The notes below the pieces were generated by a model. That model did no database searches. It saw nothing but the letters and a program-made list of their open reading frames with translations, and had not been told where the DNA came from. A stretch of DNA of 64,000 bases from Thinopyrum elongatum. Its lineage: Eukaryota > Streptophyta > Magnoliopsida > Poales > Poaceae. Numbering within the stretch: the stretch's first letter is position 1; every line of letters starts with the position of its first letter. The stretch covers positions 194,082,423 to 194,146,422 of the forward strand of contig CM022298.1 of the NCBI GenBank assembly GCA_011799875.1, in the 5' to 3' direction. Below are positions 9,648-20,431 of the stretch, in pieces. The position numbers were made by a program, and so were the translations under genes.

Positions 9648-12600
9648 TTACATTGTAATGATTCTAACACCCATGGAGTCTTGGTGCTGATCATGTTTTG
9701 CTCGTGGAAGAGGCTTAGTCAACGGGTCTGCCACATTCAGATCCGTATGTATTTTGCAAATCTCTATGTCTCCCTCCTTGACTTGATCACGGATGGAGTT
9801 GAAGCGTCTCTTGATGTGTTTGGTTCTTTTGTGAAATCTGGATTCCTTCGCCAAGGCAATAGCTCCAGTATTGCCACAAAAGATTTTCATTGGAGCCGAT
9901 GCACTAGGTATTACACCTAGATCGGATATGAACTCCTTCATCCAGACTCCTTCATTTGCTACTTCCGAAGAAGCTATGTACTCCACTTCACACGTAGATC
10001 CCGCCACGACACTCTGCTTGGAACTGCACCAACTGACAGCTCCACCATTCAAAATAAATACGTATCCAGTTTGTGACTTAGAGTCATCCGGATCAGTGTC
10101 AAAGCTAGCATCGACATAACCATTTACGACGAGCTCTTTGTCACCTCCATAAACGAGAAACATATCCTTGGTCCTTTTCAGGTACTTCAGGATGTTCTTG
10201 ACCGCTGTCCAGTGATCCACTCCTGGATTACTTTGGTACCTCCCTGCTAAACTTATAGCAAGGCACACATCAGGTCTGGTACACAGCATAGCATACATGA
10301 TAGAACCTATGGCTGAGGCATAGGGAATGACTTTCATTTTCTCTCTATCTTCTGCAGTGGTCGGGCATTGAGTCTTACTCAACTTCACACCTTGCAACAC
10401 AGGCAAGAACCCTTTCTTTGACTGATCCATTTTGAACTTCTTCAGAACTTTATCAAGGTATGTGCTTTGTGAAAGTCCTATTAAGCATCTCGATCTATCC
10501 CTATAGATCCTGATGCCTAATATATAAGCAGCTTCACCGAGGTCTTTCATTGAAAAACTCTTATTCATGTATCCTTTTATGCTATCCAGAAATTCTACAT
10601 CATTTCCAATCAACAATATGTCATCCACATATAATATTAGAAATGCTACAGAGCTCCCACTCACTTTCTTGTAAATACAGGCTTCTCTGAAAGTCTGTAT
10701 AAAACCATATGCTTTGATCACCTCATCAAAGCGTATATTCCAACTCCGAGATGCTTGCACCAGTCCCTAGATGGATTGCTGGAGCTTGCACACTTTGTTA
10801 GCACCTTTAGGATCGACAAAACCTTCTGGTTGCATCATATACAACTCTTCTTTAAGAAATCTATTAAGGAATGCAGTTTTGACGTCCATTTGCTAGATTT
10901 CATAATCATAAAATGCGGCAATTGCTAACATGATTCAGACCGACTTAAGCATCGCTACGGGTGAGAAAGTCTCATCGTAGTCAACTCCTTGAACTTGTCG
11001 AAAACCTTTTGCGACAAGTCGAGCTTTGTAGATAGTAACATTACCATCGGTGTCAGTCTTCTTCTTGAAGATCCATTTATTCTCTATGGCTCGCCGATCA
11101 TCGGGCAAGTCCACCAAAGTCCACACTTTGTTCTCATACATGGATCCTATCTCAGATTTCATGGCCCCAAGCCATCTATCGGAATCTGGGATCATCATAG
11201 CTTCTTCATAGTTCGTAGGTTCGCCTTGGTCTAGTAACATGACTTCCAGTACAGGATTCCCGTACCACTCTGGTGCGGATCGTGTTCTGGTTGACCTACG
11301 AGGTTCTGTAGTAACTTGATCTGAATTTTCATGATCATTATCATTAGCTTCCTCTCTAGTTGGTATAGGCATCACGGGAACGGTTTTCTCTAATGAACTA
11401 CTTTCCAATTCGAGAGAAGGTACGATTACCTCATCAAGTTCTACTTTCCTCCCACTCACTTCTTTCGAGAGAAACTCCTTCTCTAGAAAGGTTCCATTCT
11501 TGGCAACAAAGATCTTGCCTTCGGATCTGTGGTAGAAGGTGTACCCAATTGTTTCTTTTGGGTATCCTATGAAAACACACTTCTCCGATTTGGATTCGAG
11601 CTTATTAGGCTGAAGCCTTTTGACATAAGTGTCGCAACCCCAAATTTTAAGAAACGATAGCTTAGGTTTCTTGCCAAACCACAGTTCATACGGTGTCGTC
11701 TCAACGGATTTAGACGGTGCCCTATTTAACGTGAATGCAGCTGTCTCTAATGCATAACCCCAAAACGATAGTGGTAAATCGGTAAGAGACATCATAGATC
11801 CCACCATATCTAATAAAGTACGGTTACGACGTTCGGACACACCATTTCGCTGTGGTGTTCCAGGTGGCGTGAGTTGTGAAACTATTCCACATTGTTTTAA
11901 ATGAAGGCCAAACTCGTAACTCAAATATTCGCATCCGCGATCAGATCGTAGAAACTTTATTTTCTTGTTACGATGATTCTCTACTTCACTCTGAAATTCT
12001 TTGAACTTTTCAAATGTTTCAGACTTGTGTTTCATCAAGTAGATATACCCATATCTGCTCAAATCATCTGTGAAGGTCAGAAAATAACGATACCCGCCGC
12101 GTGCTTCAACACTCATCAGACCGCATACATCGGTATGTATTATTTCCAATAAGTCATTAGCTCACTCCATTGTTCCAGAGAACGGAGTTTTAGTCATCTT
12201 GCCCATGAGGCATGGTTCGCAAGTATCAAATGATTCATAATCAAGTGATTCCAAAAGCCCATCTGCATGGAGTTTCTTCATGCGCTATACACCAATATGA
12301 CCTAAACGGCAGTGCCACAAATATGTTGCACTATCATTATCAACTTTTCATCTTTTGGCATCAATATTATGAATATGTGTATCACCACGATCGAGATTCA
12401 ACAAAAATAGACCACTCTTCAAGGGTGCATGACCATAAAAGATATTACTCATATAAATAGAACAACCATTATTCTCTGATTTAAATGAATAACCGTCTCG
12501 CACTAAACAAGATCCAGATATAATGTTCATGCTCAACGCTGGCACCAAATAACAATTATTCAGGTCTAAAACTAATCCCGAAGGTAGATGTAGAGGTAGC

Positions 12601-13631
12601 GTGCCGACGGCGATCACATCGACCTTGGAACCATTCCCGACGCGCATCGTCACCTCGTCCTTAGCCAATCTTTGTTTAATCCATAGCTCCTGTTTCGAGT
12701 TACAAATATGAGCAACCGAACCAGTATCAAATACCCGGGTGCTACTACGAGCATTAGTAAGGTACACATCAATAACATGTATATCAAATATACCTTTGTT
12801 CACTTTGCCATCCTTCTTATCCGCCAAATACTTGGGGCAATTCCGCTTCCAGTGACCAGTCCCTTTGCAGTAGAAGCACTCAGTTTTAGTCTTGGGTCCA
12901 GCTTTGGGCTCCTTCCCGGGAGTGGCAACTTGCTTGCCATTCTTCTTGAAGTTCCCCTTCTTTCCCTTGCCCTTTTTCTTGAAACTAGTGGTCTTGTTAA
13001 CCATCAACACTTGATGCTCCTTCTTGATTTCTACCTCCGCAGCTTTGAGCATTGCGAAGAGCTCAGGAATTGTCTTTTCCATCCCTTGCATATTATAGTT
13101 CATCACGAAGCATTTGGAGCTTGGTGGCAGTGATTGAAGAACTTTGTCAATAACACTATCATCTGGAAGATTAACTCCCAGCTGAGTCAAGTGATTATGA
13201 TATCCAGACATTCTGAGTATGTGTTCACTGAGAGAACTGTTCTCCTCCATCTTGCAACTATAGAACTTGTTGGATACTTCATATCTCTCAACTCGGGCAT
13301 TTGCTTGAAATATTAACTTCAACTCCTGGAACATCTCATATGCTCCATGACGTTCAAAACGTCTTTGAAGTCCCGATTCTAAGCCGTAAAGAATGGCACA
13401 CTGAACTATCGAGTAGTCATCAGATCGAGCTTGCCAGACATTCATAACATCAGCATCTGCTCCTACAGCAGACCTTTCACTTAGCGGTGCATCAAGGACA
13501 TAATTATTCTGTGCAGCAATGAGGATAATCCTCAAGTTATGGACCCAGTCCATGTAGTTGCTACCATCATCTTTCAACTTAGCTTTCTCTAGGAACGCAT
13601 TAAAATTCAAGGGAATGGTAGCACGGGCCAT
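9648..13631 (-). pseudogene. E2 Gag-Pol polyprotein (gag, protease, integrase, RT, RNase H) with six nonsense codons
   Basis: One frame of 1328 codons runs from ATG 13631-13629 (MARATIPLNFNAFLEKAKL) to TAA at 9650-9648. In order it shows: Gag with zinc knuckle CFYCKGTGHWKRNC; protease with VFDTGSVAHIC; integrase with the WHCRLGH zinc region and the D, D, E residues in IHTD, RSDRG and VSERRNR; RT with LYVDDILL; and RNase H. Stops fall at 12350-12348, 12287-12285, 12164-12162, 10937-10935, 10895-10893 and 10769-10767. Several fit CGA to TGA or TGG to TAG changes. No indel breaks the frame, so decay has been by substitution only. The RNase H also has FCGN where E1 has FCDN, losing a catalytic Asp, and integrase has RGCE for the usual RGGE. 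An in-frame ATG 60 nt upstream (13691) is less likely the start. Confidence 0.92.
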
Positions 13632-14868
13632 TGATCTACAACATAGATATGCAAAAACTATCAGGACTAGTTCATGATAAATTAAGTTCAATTAATCAAA
13701 TTACTTAAGAACTCCCACTTAGATAGACATCCCTCAAGTCATCTAAATGATACGTGATCCAAATCAACTAAACCATGTCCGATCATCACGTGAGATGGAG
13801 TAGTCATCAATGGTGAACATATCTATGTTGATCATATCTACTATATGATTCATGTTCGACCTTTCGGTCTCCAGTGTTCCGAGGCCATGTCTGTACATGC
13901 TAGGCTCGTCAAGTTTAACCCGAGTATTCCACATGTGCCAAACTGTCTTGCACCCGTTGTATTTGAACGTAGAGTCTATCACACCCGATCATCACGTGGT
14001 GTCTCAACACGATGAACTGTCGCAACGCTGCATACTCAGGGAGAACACTTATATCTTGAAATTTAGTGAAGGGATCATCTTATAATGCTACCATCGTTCT
14101 AAGCAAAATAAGATGCATAAAGGATAAACATCACATGCAATCAAAATATGTGACATGATATGGCCATCATCATCTTGTGCTTTTGATCTCCATCTCCAAA
14201 GCATCGTCATGATCTCCATCGTCACCGGCTTGACACCTTGATCTCCATCGTTGCATCGTGGTCGTCTCGCAACTATTGCTTCTACAACTATCGCTAACGC
14301 ATAGTGATGAAGTAAAGCAATTACATGGTGTTTGCATTTCATACAATAAAGCGACAACCATAAGGCTCCTGCCAGTTGTCGATAACTTTTACAAAACATG
14401 ATCATCTCATACAAAAACATATATCACATCATGTCTTGACCATATCACATCACAACATGCCCTGCAAAAACAAGTTAGACGTCCTCTACTTTGTTGTTGC
14501 AAGTTTTACGTGGCTGCTACAGGCTTCTAGCAAGAACCGTTCTTACCTATGCATCAAAACCACAACGGTGATTTATCAAATTTGCTGTTTTAACCTTCAA
14601 CAAGGACCGACTACAGTCAAATTCAATTCAACTAAAGTAGGAGAAACAGACACCCGCCGGCCACCTTTATGCAAAACTAGTTGCATGTCTGTCGGTGGAA
14701 CCGGTCTCATGAACGTGGTCATGTAAGGTTGGTCCGGGCCGCTTCATCCAACAATACCGTCGAATCAAAATAAGGCGTTGGTGGTAAGCAGTATGACTAT
14801 CACCGCCCACAACTCTTTGTGTTCTACTCTTGCATATCATCTATGCATAGACCCGGCTCGGATGCCAC
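13632..14868 (-). other. E2 leader with primer-binding site
   Basis: About 1.2 kb of non-coding leader lies between the 5' LTR and gag. The primer-binding site is at 14867-14855 (minus strand TGGCATCCGAGCC), which resembles the initiator-Met tRNA complement TGGTATCAGAGCC with changes. The leader is shared with E3 (24944-26185). Such leaders normally hold packaging and dimerisation signals; none is proven here. Confidence 0.75.
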
Positions 14869-15443
14869 TGCTGGGAAACGTAGCATGCAATTTCAAAAAA
14901 ATTCCTACGCTCACGCAAGATCTATCTAGGAGATGCATAGCAAAAAGAGGGGGAGAGTGTGTCTATGTAACCTCGTAGACCGAAAGCGGAAGCGTTTGAC
15001 AACGCGGTTGATGTAGTCAAACTTCTTCTCGTTCCGACTGATCAAGCACCGAACGCACGGCACCTCCGAGTTCTGCACATGTTCAGCTCGATGACGTCCC
15101 TCGAACTCTTGATCCAGCAAAGTGTCGAGGAAGTAGATGAGTTCCATCAGCACAACGGCGTGGTGACGGTGATGGTGAAGTGATCCGCGCAGGGCTTCGC
15201 CTAAGCACTACGAAGATATGACCGAGGGTGTAATCTGTGGAGGGGGGCGCCGCACACGGCTAACAGATCTTGTTGTGTGTTCTAGGCGCCCCCTTCCCAT
15301 GTATATATAGGTGGGAGGGGGAGGGGAGCTGCCATGGGGCACCCCAAGTAGGAGGAATCCTACTTGGGGCCCTAGTCCAATTCGGCCCCCCTTTCCTTAT
15401 TACCGAAAGGGGGAAAAGGGAAGAGAGGGAGGGAGGAAGGAAA

Positions 15444-15484
<41 letters not shown>

Positions 15485-16663
15485 GGGGGGGGGGGGGGGG
15501 GCGAACCCCCTCTTCCTTCTCTCACTCGGCCTCCTTCCTTAGGGGGGCGCGCTACCCCTTGTGGGCTGGTGTGCTCCTCTCCTATGGCCCATAAGGCCCA
15601 TTATTCCCCCGGGGGGTTCCGATAACCCCCCCCGGTAGTCCGATAAATACCCGATACACTCTGGAACACTTTTGGTGTCCGAATACTATCATCCTATATA
15701 TCAATCTTTACCTCTCGACCATTTCGAGACTCCTCGTCATGTTCGTGATCTCATCCGGGACTCCGAACAATATTTGGTCACCAAATCACATAACTCATAT
15801 AATACAAAAATCGTCATCGAACGTTAAGCGTGCGGACCCTACGGGTTCGAGAACTATGTAGACATGACCGAGACACCTCTCCGGTCAATAACCAATAGCG
15901 GAACCTGGATGCTCATATTAGCTACCACATATTCTACGAAGATCTTTATCGGTCGAATCGTAATGACAACATACGTAATTCCCTTTGTCCATCGGTATGT
16001 TACTTGCCCGAGATTCGATCATTGGTATGTTTATACCTAGTTCAATCTCGTTACAGGCAAGTCTCTTTACTCATTCCGTAATACATCATCCTGTGACTAA
16101 GTCACTTTGCTTGCAAGGCTTCTTATGATGTGCATTACCGAGAGGGCCCAGAGATACCTCTCCGATACTCGGAGTGACAAATCCTAATCTCGATCTATGC
16201 CAACCCAACAGACACCTTCGGAGATACCTGTAGAGCATCTTTATAATCACCCAGTTACATTGTGACGTTTGATAGCACACAAGGCATTCCTCCGGTATCC
16301 GAGAGTTGCATAATCTCATTGTCGAAGGAATATGTATTTGACATGAAGAAAGCAGTAGCAATAAAACTGAAACGATCATTATGCTAAGCTAATGGATGGG
16401 TCTTGTCCATCACATCATTCTCCTAATGATGTGATCCCGTTCATCAAATGACAACACATGTCTATGGTTAGGAAACTTAACCATCTTTGATTAACGAGCT
16501 AGTCTAGTAGAGGCTTACTAGGGACATAGTGTTTTGTCTATGTATCCACACATGTATCAAGTTTTCGGTTAATACAATTCTAGCATGAATAATAAACATT
16601 TATCATGAATAAGGAAATATAAAATAACAACTTTATTATTGCCTCTAGGGCATATTTCCTTCA
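14869..16663 (-). repeat. 5' LTR of E2
   Basis: Same termini as the 3' LTR apart from one substitution at the inner end (TGCTGG for TGTTGG on the plus strand). TATATATA is at 15309-15302 on the element strand. It contains an exceptional homopolymer, G40-T-G17 at 15444-15501 on the plus strand. Length 1795 bp, about 54 bp longer than its partner, mainly through this tract. Confidence 0.93.
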
Positions 16664-18402
16664 CCTGGTTCTTGGAAATGTTGGCTAGACTCTTCTCAAT
16701 CCTCAGTGTAGCTTCAAGCAGATATGTCATTTGATCATTCTTGGACTTGAGTTGGCTATGGGAGCATTGGGTGCTGATGCCTCTTGTGCTGCTTTTGCTG
16801 CTGCAGCTGCCTGGATCTCTTCTTGAGCTTGAGCATATGAAGGATGAGAAGGATCCATCACTACAATGTTGTCCTCAAACTCAGGCTGCAATGAGAGATG
16901 CTCACGATCAAGTAGATAAGTGCTCGTTCCAACCTTGGAATTGATGAGCAACTAGATGTGAGGAGCAAATCCACAAGATCTCTTCTGACCAGCCGCGGTT
17001 CTGTTGATTGTCTCTACTATCAAGCTCATAACTTTGAATTTCTGCGGAGTGTCAAACAGATGTAGCAAGTTGATGGAGTGGCCACAGATCATCTTGTAAT
17101 CTCCGGACTTGGCCAAAAGAGTGTGCCTCGAGATAGTGTTTGTGGTGGCCAAACCAGCAAGCAAATGCTTCACTAAGCCAAGCTTGTGTGTGTCTAGATC
17201 TTTCTTTGGAATAGGCTTGTACATGTTAGCCATGGAGTTGTGGTCCATCCTGGGCTTCCCATAGACATCAATGCCATTCTCATCTTCCTCAGGAGCACCA
17301 AGCAGTGTAGCCCACTCAGAGATTGTTTTGACTGGTATCTGGAACCCTCAGTCATCCATACAATTATTCCATCTGGATGGAAGTGAGCTGTGGAATAGAA
17401 TTGCATGATCATCTCGTCATTCCATTTGGTGAGCTTCTTCCCAACGAAATCATCAACTCCTGCAAGCTTGAAGCTCTCATGAACATGGGGGAAATGATCC
17501 TCATTGGCATCAATATACTTCCAATCCACCCATTTCATGTCACTGACAATTGGTTTCTTGTCAAGCAATACAGTCTCATAGAAATCATGTTGCTCTCGTG
17601 TGTGAAAGTGATAGTCACAAGCAGTCCTCTTCCCGACAGAATAAGGATCAGACATCCTCCACAGACGCAAACCTTTGTCCTTCCTGAGCATCATGTTCTC
17701 GGCTACTGGATGAGAGTTGTCATGGTCTGGAATCTTAGGCTTTAGCTTCCTGAGCACTAGTGGCTCATCATCAATCTCAACCTCAGGCACTGGGGCCTTG
17801 TTCTTCTCACTAGCAGAGATGTTCCTGGTAGATCTTTTAGGTGCAGGTGCTTTGGGCTTGGACTTAGGCCTGGAGGGTGCAGCGGACTTCATGGCATCTG
17901 ACATAAGTTTCTGAGTCTTGGCTGGAGGTGCCTCAGCTGCTTATTCCTCCTCCTCCTCATCATGATCATCAGCAACCATGGAGGGTTTGACAATAACCTG
18001 AGCAGTAGTCTTTCTTGGCCTCTTCTTCTTCTTGCCTGCATCAGCCTCTGCATCACTAGGCTCCTCAAGTGTGAATGTCATTATTTCTCTTGGAGCTGTG
18101 GCTTTGTCAGACTTTGATTGAGGAATTTTCCTCATAGCTGTTCTATCCTTGGCACTTGGCCTGGTGCTAGTTGCTGAACCATACTCTTTCCTCAAAGCTA
18201 CTTTCTTCTTGGATGTTTCCTCACTTGCCACAAAGTCTTCATCCTCATCATCTGAGTTCTTCTTCTTTCTAGTCCTTGTGGCAGCCTTTGGCAGCTCAGG
18301 TGAGCTCCTCTCTCCCTCATAGTACCTGCCCTTAGGACTGGATCCCTCACTGAGATCCTCATGCTGCTCTGACATGTTTTGGCTGTCACTAGCACTTGAC
18401 AT
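16664..18402 (-). pseudogene. Extra ORF of M, N-terminal and central part
   Basis: The frame starts at ATG 18402 (MSSASDSQNMSEQHEDLSEG). The first 150 residues are acidic/basic low-complexity (runs such as KKKKRPRK and a DDHDEEEEE block), suggesting a disordered, possibly nuclear protein. A better-ordered core follows (LWRMSDPYSVGKR, KWVDWKYIDANEDHFPHV, KKLTKWNDEMIMQFYSTAHF, DGIIVWMTE, KMICGHSINLLH, MSLIVETINRTAAGQKRSCG), then an alanine-rich and coiled-coil region that continues at 7873 beyond E2. TAA at 17943-17941, one frameshift near 17340, a stop at 16954-16952 and a frameshift near 16750 break it. I recognise this protein type as a recurrent extra ORF of large Triticeae Copia-like elements, but know of no established activity. 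It is not gag, RT or integrase. Confidence 0.7.
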
Positions 18403-19090
18403 CTTGCAAACAGACCCTGTGAATTGATAGGTATGGGCAAAGTAGATGAGTTATCACGAAAATTAGATGATTTTTCAAAAGTTTGAGTTCAAATCTTAGT
18501 TCCAGGTTTTCACAGAAGGCATTTCGGATCTATCGAGTTGGTCATTTTGGTGATACCGAAGCAATTACAGAACCAAAACACTCCATTTCGGTCAGACCGA
18601 GATGTGGTTTGGTGTCTCTGAGTTGCTAGGGCTTCACTGAAATTTTACTTCCGGTCACACCGATTAGTACTTCTCGGTGGCACCGAGATGTACCAGTGCA
18701 ATGGCCAGAGCCAAATCGATGGAACCGAAAATTCCTAATAGGTCGGTCCGAGATGCGTTCGGCGGAAACCTAAACCTAATTTTTTTGCTCGAAACTAATC
18801 TATAGATTCAATCTGGTGGATAGAAGAATTTCATTCGTAGCAAGATATATGGCTAAACCCTTGTGCATTGAATCAGAAAAAGTGAAGCACTAGAGGGTCG
18901 AATCTCACCCTAACTTGGCGAAGATCCTCTACGGCGGCAATGGCGGGGCAGATTGCCGTTGACGGCGATGGAGTCCTGTGGCGAGGGCGCACTGGAGATG
19001 AGGAAGATGATCCGGAGACCAGGGAGACGGCAGCAACAGGGTGCGGGGTCGTGATGTTTGAAGAAATTTTCAATGTTCGGTCGTGCTAGA
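18403..19090 (-). other. Non-coding segment ahead of the extra ORF, with a second palindrome cluster
   Basis: No credible reading frame. Between 18520 and 18760 lie about six variants of the TCGGTNNNACCGA motif (for example ATTTCGGTCAGACCGAG near 18588 and CTCGGTGGCACCGAG near 18674). If the TATA motif at 19098-19091 is used, this stretch would be a 5' leader or intron of the extra-ORF transcript. Confidence 0.45.
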
Positions 19091-19330
19091 TATATATACC
19101 CGTATGCTGTCGGTGACATCGAGTGGAACAAATTGGTAGCACCGAGACATACAACTGCTTGCAGTTATAGCGAATCGATAGCATCGAGTTGGTCTAATCG
19201 GTAGCACCGAGATGGAAACCTACATCAATCAACATGATTTCGGTTTGACCGAGTTTGTGTGAGTTGGCTCGACCGAAACGCATGAAGAAGGGTTTGGAGG
19301 TCAGCCCTTGTCAGATCGGTGGCTCCGAGT
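19091..19330 (-). promoter_or_regulatory. Putative internal promoter of M (TATA box plus palindrome array)
   Basis: Reading on the minus strand, seven or so TCGGT...ACCGA-like motifs between 19330 and 19110 are followed directly by TATATATA at 19098-19091, about 690 bp upstream of the extra ORF start at 18402. The arrangement copies the U3 promoter in the LTRs of the same element. This would let the extra ORF be expressed from its own transcript. It is inference from layout. Confidence 0.45.
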
Positions 19331-20431
19331 GCTCCTCACCCGGAGGGTCCAAAAAGACTTGTTCAATTTTTTGTGATATAGCATGAAAAGAATTTCAGAC
19401 GAGAAAAGCATAGATAGCTAGAGAAGGTTCTTAGGCATTCTTGTACATCCACTTGGCCTACAAAAACCAAGACAACCAAAACAACAAATGGATGTCCTCG
19501 AATGAAGAAAATATGCAAATCAACATGCTCACACAATAAAATAGCAAGTCAAATATGTGTCAAACATGCACAACCAATTCTAGCATCTATCAAGCAATTG
19601 GCGATGACTAGGTCATCTATATATGGGTATATTGACTTAGGAGTCAAATGAGAACATTTGATCATAGGTCATACTCATCGTTTAAGCACAAGTGGGGTTA
19701 CCACTTTTACATAAAGCATTAATGTGTTCACACCATTAGAGTTGCTTTAGCTCATTTTTTAGAGCAAAGCCCCCCCTAGATGTGATATCCCCCCAAAGAG
19801 GGATGAACTAACCTTGTGTTTTGTCGATGATGACTTCATGTAGATAGTGAAGATGTGGATGCTCTGTGTTGATGTAGATCATCTAGAGTATGGAGCAATC
19901 CTTTGGAAGTTTTGCACTTTCAATACCTACACGGGTTAGTCCCACAAGGAACATACAAGAATATCCATAGACATAGAGTGAATTGCACATATGATGATGT
20001 CCATGAAAGCATTAGGTTACATTATCCCTTGTCTTACCAACAAGAGGGTTTGTGACTCCATGAACTAGTGCAAGATACGAAAGTTGATTGCACAAGTCCT
20101 TGCGAAAATGGATATGAGTGAAGTATGTTGGCGGAGTCACCCTCAAGAACACTCTAGTTCTTCTTCTTTGGATCCACACCAACTTGATGGTAATCCTTGG
20201 AGTTGCAGTTGAACTTGATGAAGTAGAACTTGACGTAGTCTTGGGAACCCAGTTGACCATGGCTTTAGGAGCTTCTTCAAATGAGTCAATCTCTTCTTGA
20301 AGCTTGTCCTTTCCTTTTAGCTTGTGGTCTTGTGGTGGAAGATCATCTTGATCTTGTGTTCCCTCAAAAGAAGTGGGGTCATACTTCTCTTGTTGAGGAA
20401 CAAATTTTGTCTTGGGGTATTGATCTTCTTC
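19331..20431. other. Non-coding region between gag and internal promoter of M
   Basis: About 1.1 kb without a recognisable gene. In related full-length elements pol would be expected downstream of gag, but no protease, integrase or RT motif is present, marking the pol deletion. Confidence 0.55.

Larger units (their letters stand above)
7874..16663 (-). mobile_element. Element E2: full-length BARE-1/Angela-like Copia retrotransposon
   Basis: It is bounded by LTRs at 7874-9614 (3') and 14869-16663 (5') and flanked by identical 5-bp duplications cctgg (7869-7873 and 16664-16668). The primer-binding site, gag-pol frame and polypurine tract are all present in the usual order on the minus strand. 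It sits inside the extra ORF of M. The polyprotein frame has six nonsense codons but no frameshift over 3984 nt. The two LTRs differ by several per cent by eye (about 20 changes in the first 310 bases), so insertion is not very recent. Confidence 0.95.

Noticed and set aside
15270..15625. Plus-strand frames with poly-Gly in the E2 LTR
   Set aside because: They are the translation of the G homopolymer, antisense to the element.
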